A stretch of 25,432 nt of DNA, taken from NCBI GenBank assembly GCA_923184405.1, contig OV299793.1, positions 384,466 through 409,897 of the forward strand. The letters are read 5' to 3'. This stretch comes from Neisseria meningitidis. Lineage in GTDB: Bacteria > Pseudomonadota > Gammaproteobacteria > Burkholderiales > Neisseriaceae. A program made the position numbers and the translations under genes. The notes beneath the pieces are model-generated. The model was not told the origin of the DNA. It searched no databases and saw only the letters and a list, made by a program, of their open reading frames with translations. This document shows positions 1 through 8,925 of the stretch, piece by piece (position 1 is the first letter of the stretch; every line of letters begins with the position of its first letter).

Positions 1-107
1 AGTTACGTATTGCTACTCCTGAACCTTTCATAACGTCATTAATTTTGACACTTTTTAGCAAACTAAGGAGAAGCTTATTTCAAAGTTTCCAATTTGAACC
101 ATTAAAA

Positions 108-314
108 TCAATGGTACTGATTCCAATCACGATGTCCCTTTGCACATCCATCGGATAAGGATATTTTTTCTAACCCAATTAAATCATTCCTCCACTTCCA
201 ATATTCTTCATCATCCCACACCCTGTCATCATACCCATTTGCCAATAAATGAATTTTCGTCATACTCTTAAAACATGGGATGTTTCTTCTAAAATCCTTT
301 GAACTCTGCAACAT
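108..314 (-). CDS. Putative immunity protein of the downstream Maf toxin cassette (small hypothetical)
   Basis: A 68-residue acidic, tryptophan-rich ORF (WDDEEYWKWRNDL near residues 33-45) starts only five bases after the stop of the toxin cassette at 320. Such tight coupling is typical of a toxin followed by its immunity gene in maf islands, so the role is inferred from position and small size; I do not recognise the family. The reading ends at WNQYH, but shifting one base near position 118 continues as STIDFNGSNWKL to a stop at 80-82, so the C-terminus is probably misread and the gene likely ends at 80. It would act in the cytoplasm by binding the toxin tip. No separate promoter is visible. 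Confidence 0.5.
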   Translation of the reverse strand: MLQSSKDFRRNIPCFKSMTKIHLLANGYDDRVWDDEEYWKWRNDLIGLEKISLSDGCAKGHRDWNQYH

Positions 315-319
315 AATAA

Positions 320-1040
320 TTAATCTCCAATACGATTTAGGTTTTTATCAAATGCCTGCTTCTGTTTCTTTCTGTTCAGTTTTTCGGGTGAAGATGCCTT
401 TCCAAGCACTCCATTATGTGAATCTACATCGCTATATATAACCTCTTTCCTTTTAAAAATAGCAGCATCATTTCTCGTTCTCTTCTTTATTTTTCTATAT
501 CCCACTCCTTGCTGCTGCATATGTTTCTGAATCATTCCCATATATGGGGTAGATGTGGTGTTTTTCTTGGCGGACATCATTATGAACCCAAACTCTTCCT
601 GTTTCCGCCCGATTGCCCTTGACAAAGTAAGTATGCCAATCGGCAACGGTCAGATTGTAGGCTTTGAGCGGTTTTTGGTTTGACAACGGTTGTGGACTGT
701 TTGGGTTTTGCTGTTTTCGGAATACAGCCTGCTTCCCCTGCTTTAAATCTTCCGCCTTTAATCCATTTTGCCGTCCGAATAAAACGGATGGATGTGGTTG
801 GAAATCAGGGTTTGACTGTTGTCGATGCCGTCTGAAATTTCAATGTAAACGGTTTCTTGATAGGATTGCCGTATCGGGCGGTAACGGGTTTGTATCCCGT
901 TTCTGGCTGCCCTGTCCTGAAAGGACGCGGTCTCCGGCTTGAATATGGCAATGGCTTTGTAGCCGTCTGCCGTTTTGACTCAAGGTGCTGCCGTGGAAGG
1001 AGCAGGTGTAGGATTTGAAGAACTCAGTTCTCAATATCCT
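320..1040 (-). pseudogene. MafB C-terminal cassette: Hint domain plus Ntox21-like toxin tip (frame-broken)
   Basis: Read on the minus strand with frame corrections, this is a Hint (intein-like) domain followed by a toxin tip. Hint landmarks are SYTCSFHGSTL near 1010-980, where the Cys is the expected first residue, then ISDGI..SQTLISNHIHPFYSDGKWIKAEDLK in another frame around 840-760, and NLTVADWHTYFVKG near 660-620 with the closing VWVHND. The tip (about 575-320) ends with DVDSHNGV...ASSPEKLNRK...FDKNLNRIGD, resembling the Ntox21 predicted RNase toxins of polymorphic toxin systems (DVDSHNGGVWK...GTYD.NLNRIGD). It lacks the MafB N-terminal secretion part, as expected for a silent cassette that can recombine onto the mafB upstream. 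At least four indels split it, for example an extra A near 979. Hint assignment is firm, toxin family is probable. Confidence 0.72.
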
Positions 1041-1117
1041 GCTTCAAATGGTGCGAAAGGCTGTCTGTAAATTAAACACAGTTTGCACGACTTTTTGATT
1101 GTTGCCTTTAAACCGAC

Positions 1118-1309
1118 CTACACATTTATTAATCTGATGTACTTCTCAATTCCAAATCTCTTATTAATAAAAGATTTCGATTTTCTTTTCCGTAAGCTGG
1201 ATATTGAATCTTCTATATAATCACATAGCGTTTCAAAAGCTAGCAAACGTTCCTGAAAAGTAATGTACTCTAGTGCGGCATCAATTAGATTAGTCAATTC
1301 TATCTTCAA
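1118..1309 (-). CDS. Small hypothetical protein, possible MafI-type immunity protein
   Basis: A 63-residue ORF, starting at a TTG as written (LKIELTNLIDAALEYI), rich in Leu, Ile and Lys and low in GC. It contains FQERLLAFETLCDYIEDSIS, which resembles what I remember of small neisserial Maf immunity proteins, but this is not a firm family call. It sits between the gene-less tail of mafB and the spare Hint cassette, exactly where an immunity gene for the expressed MafB toxin would lie. The end IRLINV* may be premature, because the base quality here is poor. Alternative: an unrelated hypothetical protein. Confidence 0.4.
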   Translation of the reverse strand: MKIELTNLIDAALEYITFQERLLAFETLCDYIEDSISSLRKRKSKSFINKRFGIEKYIRLINV

Positions 1310-1849
1310 GAGATGTTCTACTTAAATCAGTTACGTAGTGCTGGACAGTGAATGAGCTGCATCGAGTCAAATACTATGGATATACAGAGTGAAAGCATGC
1401 ATGAGACAATCTAGCCGGAACCCAGAAGTTACCACTAATACTGAAGCAGACTCATATAAACCACGACAAACAAAGGAATAAAAAGAATCAAAATCTCATA
1501 TCAAACACACCTGGCTGGTCTACCTTAGCAACTATACTTGCCGACCAACCAAAACTCTACACACTTTATACGTTCAGCTGATTAACGCTTACAAATCTTC
1601 CACTTTAATACACTTGCCGACAGAACAAGATGGATGAATGAGGTTCCAAATCAAGATTTGCCAGACACAGATGCCAACACTACAACCTCAATATAAACAA
1701 TTTCATGATACGAATTATAGTAAAAAAAATTAACTGGAAAGATACAAAATCTCCACATACATCGTACTAGGATACAAAATTATAACAACATTGAAAAACA
1801 ACGTTAACATGATAACCCTCTGAGTTCTGGCAAAGCTGCTATAATGCAA
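1310..1849 (-). other. AT-rich gene-less stretch, probable unreadable variable C-terminal end of mafB
   Basis: About 540 bases are clearly more AT-rich than the mafB N-terminal part upstream, and no reading frame longer than about 60 codons survives on either strand. The position and length fit the variable toxin end of MafB, which is normally AT-rich compared with the conserved part. I cannot read a toxin motif here. Either the sequence is too error-laden or the toxin end has been lost. Confidence 0.35.
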
Positions 1850-2885
1850 TGTGCAAGCGTATTATCCCAGAGCAATCTCCACCAACCGCAGCATTCCTCA
1901 GATTTGCCGCCTTTGTCAGGTTTTTGACTTTGGCAAACGGCAGGACGTTGACCAGGGCTTCGACGGTTTAAACGGCATTGGGGTTTTCCTGTATCCATAG
2001 GTTACCGGCTTCACGCGTATTTTTTCAAAGCCCGCCACCTGCCCAAGCCGCCGATGACGGCGAATTGCCTCGGCGGGCAAAGGAGCGATGTTGCGAATTG
2101 CGGCTTTGTCTATGGCAGAGCGCGTTCCGGACAGTTGTCGCCTATGCCCAAAGCTTCGCCCGCGCTGATAAACGGTTGAGCAAGTAGACGGAGACGCCGT
2201 TGATAAACTCCATGCTGTTGCCCCAGCGGTCGAGCTTGGCATTGTGCTCGAACATTTTTCTGTTGGCTTCATCGGCGCGGCCGGAGAAATTGCTGCCGAG
2301 GTTGTTGTAGTTGTCGGATATGCGTTGCCGGATGCTGCGGGTGTCGGTCGGATTGAGTTTGATACTGCAGGCTGTGCCGTTGACGTGATAAGAATATTCG
2401 TCTCGTGCGCCCAGAGGTTTGAGGGTAATTGCCGCCACTGGGGCCGTCGTAGGCATCGGCGGGATGATGTTCGTGTCATGCCCAGTTGAGCCGCTACACG
2501 GTAAAGCCTTCGTCAACGTTGACTTGTTCTCTGCTTGCGCTGTCAGCGGCGTGGTTGTCGAAGGGGGCGTGTTCTTCGTATCCGTGTCCGGAAAAGCGGA
2601 AGGTGTAACCAAGATTGCCTTGGATTGCCACCTGTTGATGAGCAGGATGCCCATCTCGTGGAAATAGCCTTCGATAACATTGATTTGACCCCAGCGGTCG
2701 GAAAAAATACAGCGCGACACACCTAACAGGTGGGAAACACCGTCGGGATCGGAGTGTTGCAGCTGAGCGTTATAGGTAACGAACGAATCTTGCGAAAGTC
2801 GGATGCGACCGCGGGCTGTCCGACAGCAGAGTCTGCTACCACGCAGGCCGCAAGGCGATTTGACAGTACTGCGTAGCGATACCAC
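1850..2885 (-). pseudogene. mafB: MafB secreted toxin, conserved N-terminal region (frame-broken)
   Basis: MafB proteins are secreted polymorphic toxins of Neisseria used against related bacteria. The start is a GTG at 2885, seven bases after a strong GGAGG (2897-2893) that lies over the end of mafA, so the two genes are one operon. A second frame at the start gives a leader-like LSNRLAACVVADSAV, suggesting an early indel in the signal peptide. The conserved MafB body is clear: LSQDSFVTYNAQLQH, FSDRWGQINVI, PLGARDEYSYHVNGTA, IKLNPTDTRSIRQRISDNYN, FSGRADEANRKMFEHNAK and LDRWGNSMEFINGV (about residues 30-235), then in other frames LSGTRSAIDKAAIRNIAPL, GGLGQVAGFEK and NPNAVETVEALVNVLPFAK..NLTKAA. 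After about 1850 homology is lost, where the toxin-specific end should begin. Several indels break it. Confidence 0.82.
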
Positions 2886-2888
2886 GCT

Positions 2889-3824
2889 TTAACCTCCGTT
2901 GAGGTTTCGGATGAATTCGCTGCCGACATCCGGACAAATACCGTTGTTTTGTATGAAGACGGGAAGATTTTCGCCAGTTATGTCACCAAAGTTGGAGATG
3001 TCAAAGAAAACGACCATCAGTCGATCTGATGCATTGACTTCTTTGCCGCTCTGTGCGTACTCATCAGAAGGGCGTATTCTTCTCAGTATTCGGATAAGTA
3101 GACGACGGTATAACAAGAATCAGCAGTTTCCGCCTGTTGCAGTCAACGGCGAAATATTCGAGCTTGGTTTGGGCTTCAAGGGTTTCGGCGGTGTAGAGGT
3201 GCAGTTCGGTGCGGCTGCGGACGGTGCCGAATACGTCGACGGTTACGAATACGTCGGTGTCGGCGTATTCGGGCGGTACGACTTCGATGCCGCGCGGGAG
3301 AAGACGGTTTGATGAGGTTGGTCAGGAACGAAACGTCGCGGGGGTTGGCGAGCAGGGTTTCGTTGCGGTAGTCGCCCGTGCCGTTGACGGACAGTCCGCG
3401 GAGCGTTCGCCTTTGCGTCCGCTGTTTCTAGTCAGGCGGCGGCGGGGGCGTTTAAAAGCGATGTGGAAGTGGTTACGCTGGAGAGCGCGTCGGATTTGGT
3501 GGTGGCGGTAGTGTCGTAGGCGGGGTAGCTGTATCCGGTGGCACTTTCGGGATTGTTGTGGTAGCCACCGCGTATCAGTGCGTCGATAGAGTAGCGTCCG
3601 CCGCTTATGTTGCCTGAACCTTGGTCGCCCATAACGGAGACGTAAAGGGCGGCATTGCGTCCTTTCAGGGCGGACAAATCCATTTCTTTGACGGCGGCGC
3701 GGGACGATGCGGCGACGAGTTCTTGTTCGACGGCAAAGCGTTTGCCGCCGCCGTGGGCGGGTATGGAGGTCAGTGTGCCGCAGGCGGTTAGGACGAGGGG
3801 GATGAGGAGGAGCAGGGTTTTCAT
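2889..3824 (-). pseudogene. mafA: MafA lipoprotein (Maf adhesin family, frame-broken)
   Basis: The first 130 residues read cleanly: a signal peptide [16 protein letters not shown] with lipobox LTAC, so Cys15 would be the lipidated first residue of an outer-membrane lipoprotein. It continues with [56 protein letters not shown] and [20 protein letters not shown], all typical of neisserial MafA. The frame then breaks near 3435; the remainder is recognisable in other frames (for example [12 protein letters not shown] on the reverse of 3220-3260, and [16 protein letters not shown] near the end). Total length, about 312 residues, equals a full MafA. mafA precedes mafB in maf islands and here the mafB Shine-Dalgarno lies inside its last codons. 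The precise role of MafA is unsettled: adhesin by name, possibly linked to MafB export. Confidence 0.85.
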
Positions 3825-3898
3825 GGCAGGGTTTGTTTTGTTTTGAACGAGTTTAAGTGTTAATGGATTTTAAGGGTTTGTAAACAAAAGGGGCGAAA

Positions 3899-3938
3899 AT
3901 GCCGTCTGAGCGGCGGAAATGGCTTTCAGACGGTATTT
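3899..3938 (-). terminator. Degraded inverted uptake-sequence pair, probable anmK terminator
   Basis: ATGCCGTCTGAG (3899-3910) and TTCAGACGGTAT (3925-3936) are two opposed, slightly mutated uptake sequences that can form a hairpin. It lies six bases beyond the anmK stop and, read on the minus strand, is followed by a short T-rich run. The mismatches at both ends may be sequencing errors. Confidence 0.6.
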
Positions 3939-3943
3939 GCTGC

Positions 3944-5057
3944 TCAATAATGGTATCCTGCGCCCTGAATAAATGGCTTAGATGCGCAGGCTGATTTGTA
4001 CGGACTACCGGGAATGCGGTGAATCCAACTCGCAGACAACCACGCTATGCGGCGGCTTCCACCCAGTGCGGATCGAGGTTCAGTTCGGCGGAGCTGTGCA
4101 GGGAAACGCGTGTGCCGAAACATTCTGTCAAATCCGCCAGGAAAACAGGATTCCGTCATGCCGCCGCCGCAAACGTACACTTGACGGGCATCTGCCGCTG
4201 CCTGTGCACCAGCGTCGAAAACCGTTTGAGAAGTAAACCGGGAAAGCACCAGCAATACATCGCAACACTTACCGCCGCCGTCAAGGTAGGATGAGAGCCA
4301 ATGTAGGGCAGACAGTTACCGCCAAGCGCTTATAAGATGAGGTAAAACAGAAAGACGCGTATCCGAACAGAATATCATACGCAGTTACAACAAGCTGTTA
4401 CCTTGAACTGCAAGTACACAGTTCTATGACGGAAGGAAGCTGACACCGTGCCAACGTCCACGCGTTCATCAGCATAATGCAAGGCCTTGTGAACAAGCCT
4501 AAAGCATGTGCGTCGACGAGGAGTAAGCTTATGTAGGCACATCCCGCCGATATTCAGTACCGCGCGTGCTTAGAGGTTGTCGAGGAATAGGGTGGGTGAA
4601 AGACAGTCACGCAGTGGCGCAAAATGTCTGCTGGCCGCATACGTCGCGGATGCGGAAGTCGCCAACGTTAAAAATCCGATGTCCACGTTCTGACAGCAGC
4701 GACAAATCGGCAAACAGTAAGCTGTAACAGTGTTCAGGCGCGTGTAGGACGATTTGCCATTGATAGCCGAAGGCTGTAATGCCGGACGGGCGAGAGCGTT
4801 ATGAAGAAACAGCAGTGCGGCAGAGGTTAGCGCATATAGAGCGGCTAAGTTAATACGACAAAATCCAGCTGCGGTGCAGTTCGAGTGCGACAGTGTCGTG
4901 CAAATCCACCAATTGCCAGCGCAGAATGTCAGGACAGGGGGCAAAGGCTTGTATTTCCTCGACAAGCAATTTGCCGCCGTACATCGGTACCAGCACGACA
5001 TCTGCCAGGTCCATGCTGGTCACAGACATGATGCCGATGTAAAAGCTGTATTTCCAT
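3944..5057 (-). pseudogene. anmK: Anhydro-N-acetylmuramic acid kinase AnmK (heavily damaged reading)
   Basis: AnmK uses ATP to convert 1,6-anhydro-N-acetylmuramic acid to MurNAc-6-phosphate in cell-wall recycling. The start ATG at 5057 opens MEIQL; after a one-base shift the frame gives YIGIMSVTSMDLADVVLV, matching the family's IGxMSGTSMDGxDxxL signature with two Gly lost. Further on, LLVEEIQAFAPCPDILRWQL and LVDLHDTVALELHRSWIL match the N-terminal third, and VLNIGG is visible near 4560. The C-terminal 100 residues read in one frame: LSRFTSQTVFDAGAQAAADA, QVYVCGGG (nucleotide-site motif) and WIHRIPGSPYKSACASKPF. The total of 1,114 bases equals a complete AnmK of about 367 residues, so this is dense substitution and indel noise over a full-length gene, not a deletion. 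It is convergent on mafA and divergent from the phosphate permease. Confidence 0.8.
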
Positions 5058-5153
5058 CATCACTGGCAAACTGGTGCAAAACGCCATTTTAACGTGGATT
5101 GACGCTCGTATACAGATTTGCCGCCGCAATGTAAATAAAGTGTAAATAAATGA

Positions 5154-5181
5154 TTCAAGACGGATGGAAAAATATTATAAT
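5154..5181 (+). promoter_or_regulatory. Possible sigma-70 promoter for the phosphate permease
   Basis: A perfect TATAAT at 5176-5181 follows a weak -35 (TTCAAG, 5154-5159) at 16 bases. It lies in the AT-rich gap between divergent anmK and the permease gene and would give a leader of about 195 bases. No hairpin or known riboswitch is evident in that leader. Confidence 0.35.
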
Positions 5182-5381
5182 ACGCCCGCAACATCCAGTA
5201 GTAGAAGTGTCATACAAACCGCTTCCGGCAGCAGTTTTGCATTCGGTCAGGTTTAAGAGTATTAGGATGCGGTTCAGAAGGAAGGATGAGTCTGCAATAT
5301 CCCGAAACGGCAGTTCAACCGAAGGCAGCAGTACAGTGTCGGCAACACTCATGATTTCCACCACATTAAAGGAAGATTGCC

Positions 5382-6951
5382 ATGGCTCAAATCCAAATGA
5401 GCGCTAATGTTAAAACCATCAACGCCGTCTTTGCCGCCATGCTGGTAGGTACAGTCGGCTATTTTATTTATTGGGGATTGGGATATATCCATTACAATTA
5501 CGCCGCCATATTCATTACTGCCACGATGTTCGGCGTGTTTATGGCGTTCAACATCAGCGGCAACGATGTTGACAATTCTTGCGGCACCAGCGTCGGTGCG
5601 GGTACGCTGTCCATCCCGCAGGCTCTGCTGATTGCGGCGCTATTTGACGTCAGTGGCACGGTCATCGCAGGCGATGACGCAATTAACACCATACGCAAAG
5701 GCATCAACGATTCGAACGGTGTTGATTTCAATCCATACAGTTTGGGTATATTATGATGTCCTCGCTTTTGGCCCAAGCGTTGTGGCTGATGTTTGCCTCG
5801 AAAAAAGGGCTTCAGGTATCTACCACCCATTCCATTAACGGCAACATTGTCGGCAGAGCGGTATGTATGGCGGTACATGAACAATGCCGCATCGGGCGAA
5901 TTGATACGTCAGCGCAAGCTGGGCGGTATTGGTGCTTCTTAGGTATTGTCGCCCGTGTTGGGCGGCGCGGTGTCCTATTTCCTGTTTTCAGCGCGTCAAG
6001 AAAAACGTCTTAGATTACAACGCTTGGGCGGAAGGCACGCGCAAGGGCAGCGGCCAGGAAAAAAGACTATAAAGAACGGCAACGACTGCTTTTAAAGAGT
6101 TTGTCCGAAGCCGCAAAAGTCGAGTACGACACCAAAATGCGCACGACGCGCAAATTTACGACGAACCCGAATTCGATCCGCAAGAGCTGCAATCGGAGTA
6201 TTACCGCGGTCTTTATGCGTTCGACAACCGTAAAAACAATGTCGATTCCTACAAAGCACTGCATTCTTGGATTCCCTTTATCGCTTCGTTCGGCGCGATG
6301 ATGATTTCCGCTATGCTGATTTTCAAGGGCTTGAAAACCTGCATTTGGGGATGAGCAACGTCAACAGCTTCCTGACCATCTTTATGATAGGCGCGGCGGT
6401 GTGGATGGGGACGTTTGTGTTTGCCAAAAGCCTCAAGCGTAAAGACTTGGGCAAATCGACCTTTCAGATGTATTCATGGATGCAGGTCTTTACCGCCTGC
6501 GGCTTCGCATTCAGCCACGGTGCGAACGATATCGCCAACGCCATCGGTCCGTTTGCCGCGATTATGGATGCGTTGCGCACCAACAGCGTTGCCGCGCAAA
6601 ATGTCGTCCCCAGATTGCGATGCTGACTTCCGGCATCGCGCTGATTGTCGGTTTGTGGTTTGTCGGTAAAGAGGTGATTAAAACCGTCGGTACGAGTTTG
6701 GCGGAAATGCACCCCGCCTCGGGTTTTACCGCCGAACTGTCCGCCGCATCCGTCGTGATGGGCGCGTCGCTGATGGGGCTGCCCGTGTCCAGTACGCATA
6801 TCTTGGTCGGCGCGGTACTCGGCATCGGTCCGGTCAACCGCAATGCCAACTGGAAACTGATGAAGCCCATCGGTTTGGCGTGGGTCATTACCCAGCCTGC
6901 CGCCGCCGTATTGTCGGTTGTCTGCTACTTATTTTACAGGCAGTATTCTGA
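5382..6951 (+). CDS. pitA: Inorganic phosphate permease, PiT family (frameshifted)
   Basis: This is a cation-coupled phosphate importer of the inner membrane. ATG 5382 is preceded by AAAGGAAG. Both halves carry the PiT signature: [20 protein letters not shown] near residues 60-80 (usually GGNDVANSFG) and [14 protein letters not shown] in the second half. VSTTHSI and [17 protein letters not shown] are the matching Ser/Thr-His motifs. Between the halves lies the soluble loop ([20 protein letters not shown]), read through several frames at 5870-6290. Breaks include a missing base near 5748, several between 5870 and 6290, a missing C near 6610 (CCCC expected) and a missing T near 6933, after which the repaired end is FLQAVF with stop 6949-6951. 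The total of 1,570 bases fits the usual 524 residues. The damage is probably sequencing error. Confidence 0.88.
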
Positions 6952-6964
6952 TTGTAAAATACTG

Positions 6965-6999
6965 ATGCCGTCTGAACCCGTGTTCAGACGGCATTTTGT
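6965..6999 (+). terminator. Inverted uptake-sequence terminator after the phosphate permease
   Basis: Two perfect 12-base uptake sequences face each other (ATGCCGTCTGAA 6965-6976 and its complement 6983-6994) around a 6-base loop and are followed by TTTTG. It begins 13 bases after the permease stop and is a standard neisserial intrinsic terminator. Confidence 0.88.
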
Positions 7000-7060
7000 T
7001 GATGGAATGTGCGGGCTTGTGCCTTATGCACAATCTGTTCTGTCGGGATATGCCGTTTGG

Positions 7061-7165
7061 TATAGTGATTAACAAAAATCAGGACAAGGCGACGAAGCCG
7101 CAGACAGTACAGATATTACGGCAAGGCGAGGCAACGCTAGTACTGGTTTTTGTTAATCCACTATA
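7061..7165. repeat. Correia repeat-enclosed element, 105-bp class
   Basis: The element starts TATAGTGATTAAC (one G short of the usual TATAGTGGATTAAC) and ends GTTAATCCACTATA as its inverted end. The core holds GACAAGGCGACGAAGCCGCAG and CAAGGCGAGGCAACG. Its length matches the shorter CREE class that lacks the central block of about 50 bases. It sits between the convergent permease and hemN genes. Confidence 0.9.
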
Positions 7166-7256
7166 TCTTGGTTTCGGAACGGTCGGACACAAAGGTGCGG
7201 AACGTTATGATATGCCGCCACCTGTTCTTGAAAACACTTATCCTGATAGCAGCAAA

Positions 7257-7291
7257 ATGCCGTCTGAAAAAAGCCTTTCAGACGGCATTTG
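7257..7291. terminator. Inverted uptake-sequence terminator of hemN (bidirectional)
   Basis: ATGCCGTCTGAA (7257-7268) and TTCAGACGGCAT (7277-7288) form a perfect stem with an 8-base loop. AAAA lies on one side and TTT on the other, so it can stop transcription both ways. It lies 15 bases beyond the hemN stop codon. Confidence 0.88.
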
Positions 7292-7305
7292 TACGTTAGA
7301 CGCAA

Positions 7306-8723
7306 TCACACCGTTTGCGAATATTTCGCCTTGGTTTCCTCATGGCGCAGGTGGTGATCGAACACCATGGCGATGTTGCGGATAGAAGCGTCCTTTCGGG
7401 GTAACGGTCAGCCCGTGGCTGTTCAGGCGCACCAATCCCAAGCCAGCGAGTTTTTCCAAATCCGCCAGTTCGTCTTTGAAGTAGCGGTCGAACGGGATGC
7501 CGAACATACACCGTAAATCCAGTAGTCGAGCGCGAAGCGGCACATCAAATCCTGAATGATATTGCGGCGCAGGATGTCGTCCTGATTGAGCTGATAACCG
7601 CGCATGATGGGCAGTCTGCGCTTCGTCGATGGCGGCATAGTAGGCATCGATGTCGCGTTCGTTTTGGGAATAGGTGCGCCGATTTTGCCGATGGACGACA
7701 CGCCGATGGCGACCAAATCGCAATCCGCGTAGGTCGAATAGCCTTGGAAGTTGCGCTGGAGGAAGCTTCTTTGAGGGCGATGGAGAGTTCGTCGTCAGGT
7801 TTGGCGAAATGATCCATGCCGATGAAGACGTAGCCGCGTTCGGTTAGGGTTTGGACGCAGTATTGCAGCATATCGAGCTTCTCTTCGCTGTCGGGGACGG
7901 AGGCGGTATCGATGCGACGTTGCGGTTTGAACACGTGCGGCAGGTGGGCGTAGTGATAAAGGGCGAGGCGGTCGGGATCGAGCGACAAAACGGTATCGAT
8001 GATGGTTTTGATGCATTTCCGAAGGACGGTGCGGCAGGCCGTAAATCAAATCGACGCTGACGGATTTGAACCCCGCTTCACGCGCCGCAACGATGACTAC
8101 AATGGTTTCTTCGTAACTTTGGATGCGGTTGACCGCCGCCTGCACTTTAGGGTCGAAATCCTGAATGCCGATGCTCATACGGTTGAAGCCAAGTCAGCCG
8201 AGCATGAGGACGGTGTCGCGGCTGACTTTGCGCGGGTCGATTTCGATGGAGTATTCGCAAATGGGGATTAACTCGAAATGTTTGCATATCATGCGGAAGA
8301 CACGTTCGATCTGTTCGTCGCTCAAAAAGGTCGGCGTGCCGCCGCCGAAGTGCAGTTGGGCAAGCTGGTGCCGTCCGTTCAGATGTGGAGCGAGCAGCTC
8401 CATTTCCTTTCAAGATATTCGATGCAGGCATCGGCGCGGCTTTATGTCTTTGGTGATGACTTTGCTGCAGCCGCAGTAGTAGCAGATGGTGTTGCAGAAC
8501 GGAATGTGAATGTAAAGGGAAAGCGGTTGGTTTAACGCGCCCATACCGCGCAAATGTAAAGCTTTGATATATTCGCCTTCGCGGAAACCGTCATGGAAAC
8601 AGTCGGCGGTAGGGTGGAAGTGTAGCGCGGCCCGCTGGCGGGCAGGCTGGCAATCAGCGCGCGGTCAAACTCGGGGCGGTCATCGTTTACATTGTGATTG
8701 TTCTGTATCTGAATGATTTTCAT
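7306..8723 (-). CDS. hemN: Oxygen-independent coproporphyrinogen III dehydrogenase HemN (frameshifted)
   Basis: This radical-SAM enzyme converts coproporphyrinogen III to protoporphyrinogen IX in haem synthesis without oxygen. ATG 8723 gives [20 protein letters not shown] and [15 protein letters not shown]. On the minus strand at 8505-8460 the radical-SAM cluster motif [11 protein letters not shown] (CxxxCxxC) is readable. Next come [91 protein letters not shown] and [20 protein letters not shown]. The C-terminal winged part follows, ending [20 protein letters not shown] with stop at 7306-7308. The total of 1,418 bases fits about 473 residues. At least six single-base shifts split it. It is divergent from fnr, and an FNR-like box lies upstream, fitting induction at low oxygen. 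Confidence 0.92.
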
Positions 8724-8784
8724 GGTGTGTGTGCGGTTTTATGATGTTAGTCAAATTTTGGATAGTTTGGTAGAATGCCACAGT

Positions 8785-8812
8785 ATGATAAACCTGTCTT
8801 GATATGTGTCAA
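8785..8812 (-). promoter_or_regulatory. hemN promoter overlapped by an FNR-like box
   Basis: On the plus strand 8799-8812 reads TTGATATGTGTCAA, matching 9 of 10 fixed positions of the FNR/Anr consensus TTGATNNNNATCAA. Reading toward hemN, the same bases hold a perfect -35 TTGACA (8812-8807), then 16 bases, then TATCAT (8790-8785) as -10. This fits oxygen control of hemN by the FNR protein encoded next door; whether it activates or represses depends on the true start point. Confidence 0.6.
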
Positions 8813-8826
8813 TAAGCACATATAGT
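8799..8826 (+). promoter_or_regulatory. Candidate fnr promoter with -10 supplied by a Correia element
   Basis: Toward fnr, TTGATA (8799-8804) and TATAGT (8821-8826) are 16 bases apart. TATAGT is the first six bases of the Correia element, so the repeat end would provide the -10. The -35 is part of the FNR-like box, which suggests autoregulation. Confidence 0.45.
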
Positions 8827-8890
8827 GGATTAAATTTAAATAAGGACAAGGCGAGGCAACGCCGTACTGGTTTAAATTTAATCCACTATA
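8821..8890. repeat. Shortened Correia element, 70 bp
   Basis: The two ends are perfect 20-base inverted repeats (TATAGTGGATTAAATTTAAA and its complement). Only the central TAAGGACAAGGCGAGGCAAC and GCCGTACTGG remain between them. Compared with the 105-bp element at 7061, about 37 bases are missing between two copies of CAAGGCGA, leaving a single copy. It lies in the leader of fnr. Confidence 0.85.
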
Positions 8891-8925
8891 ATCATGATGG
8901 GGCAAAGCGCACAAAAAGGTACGGT

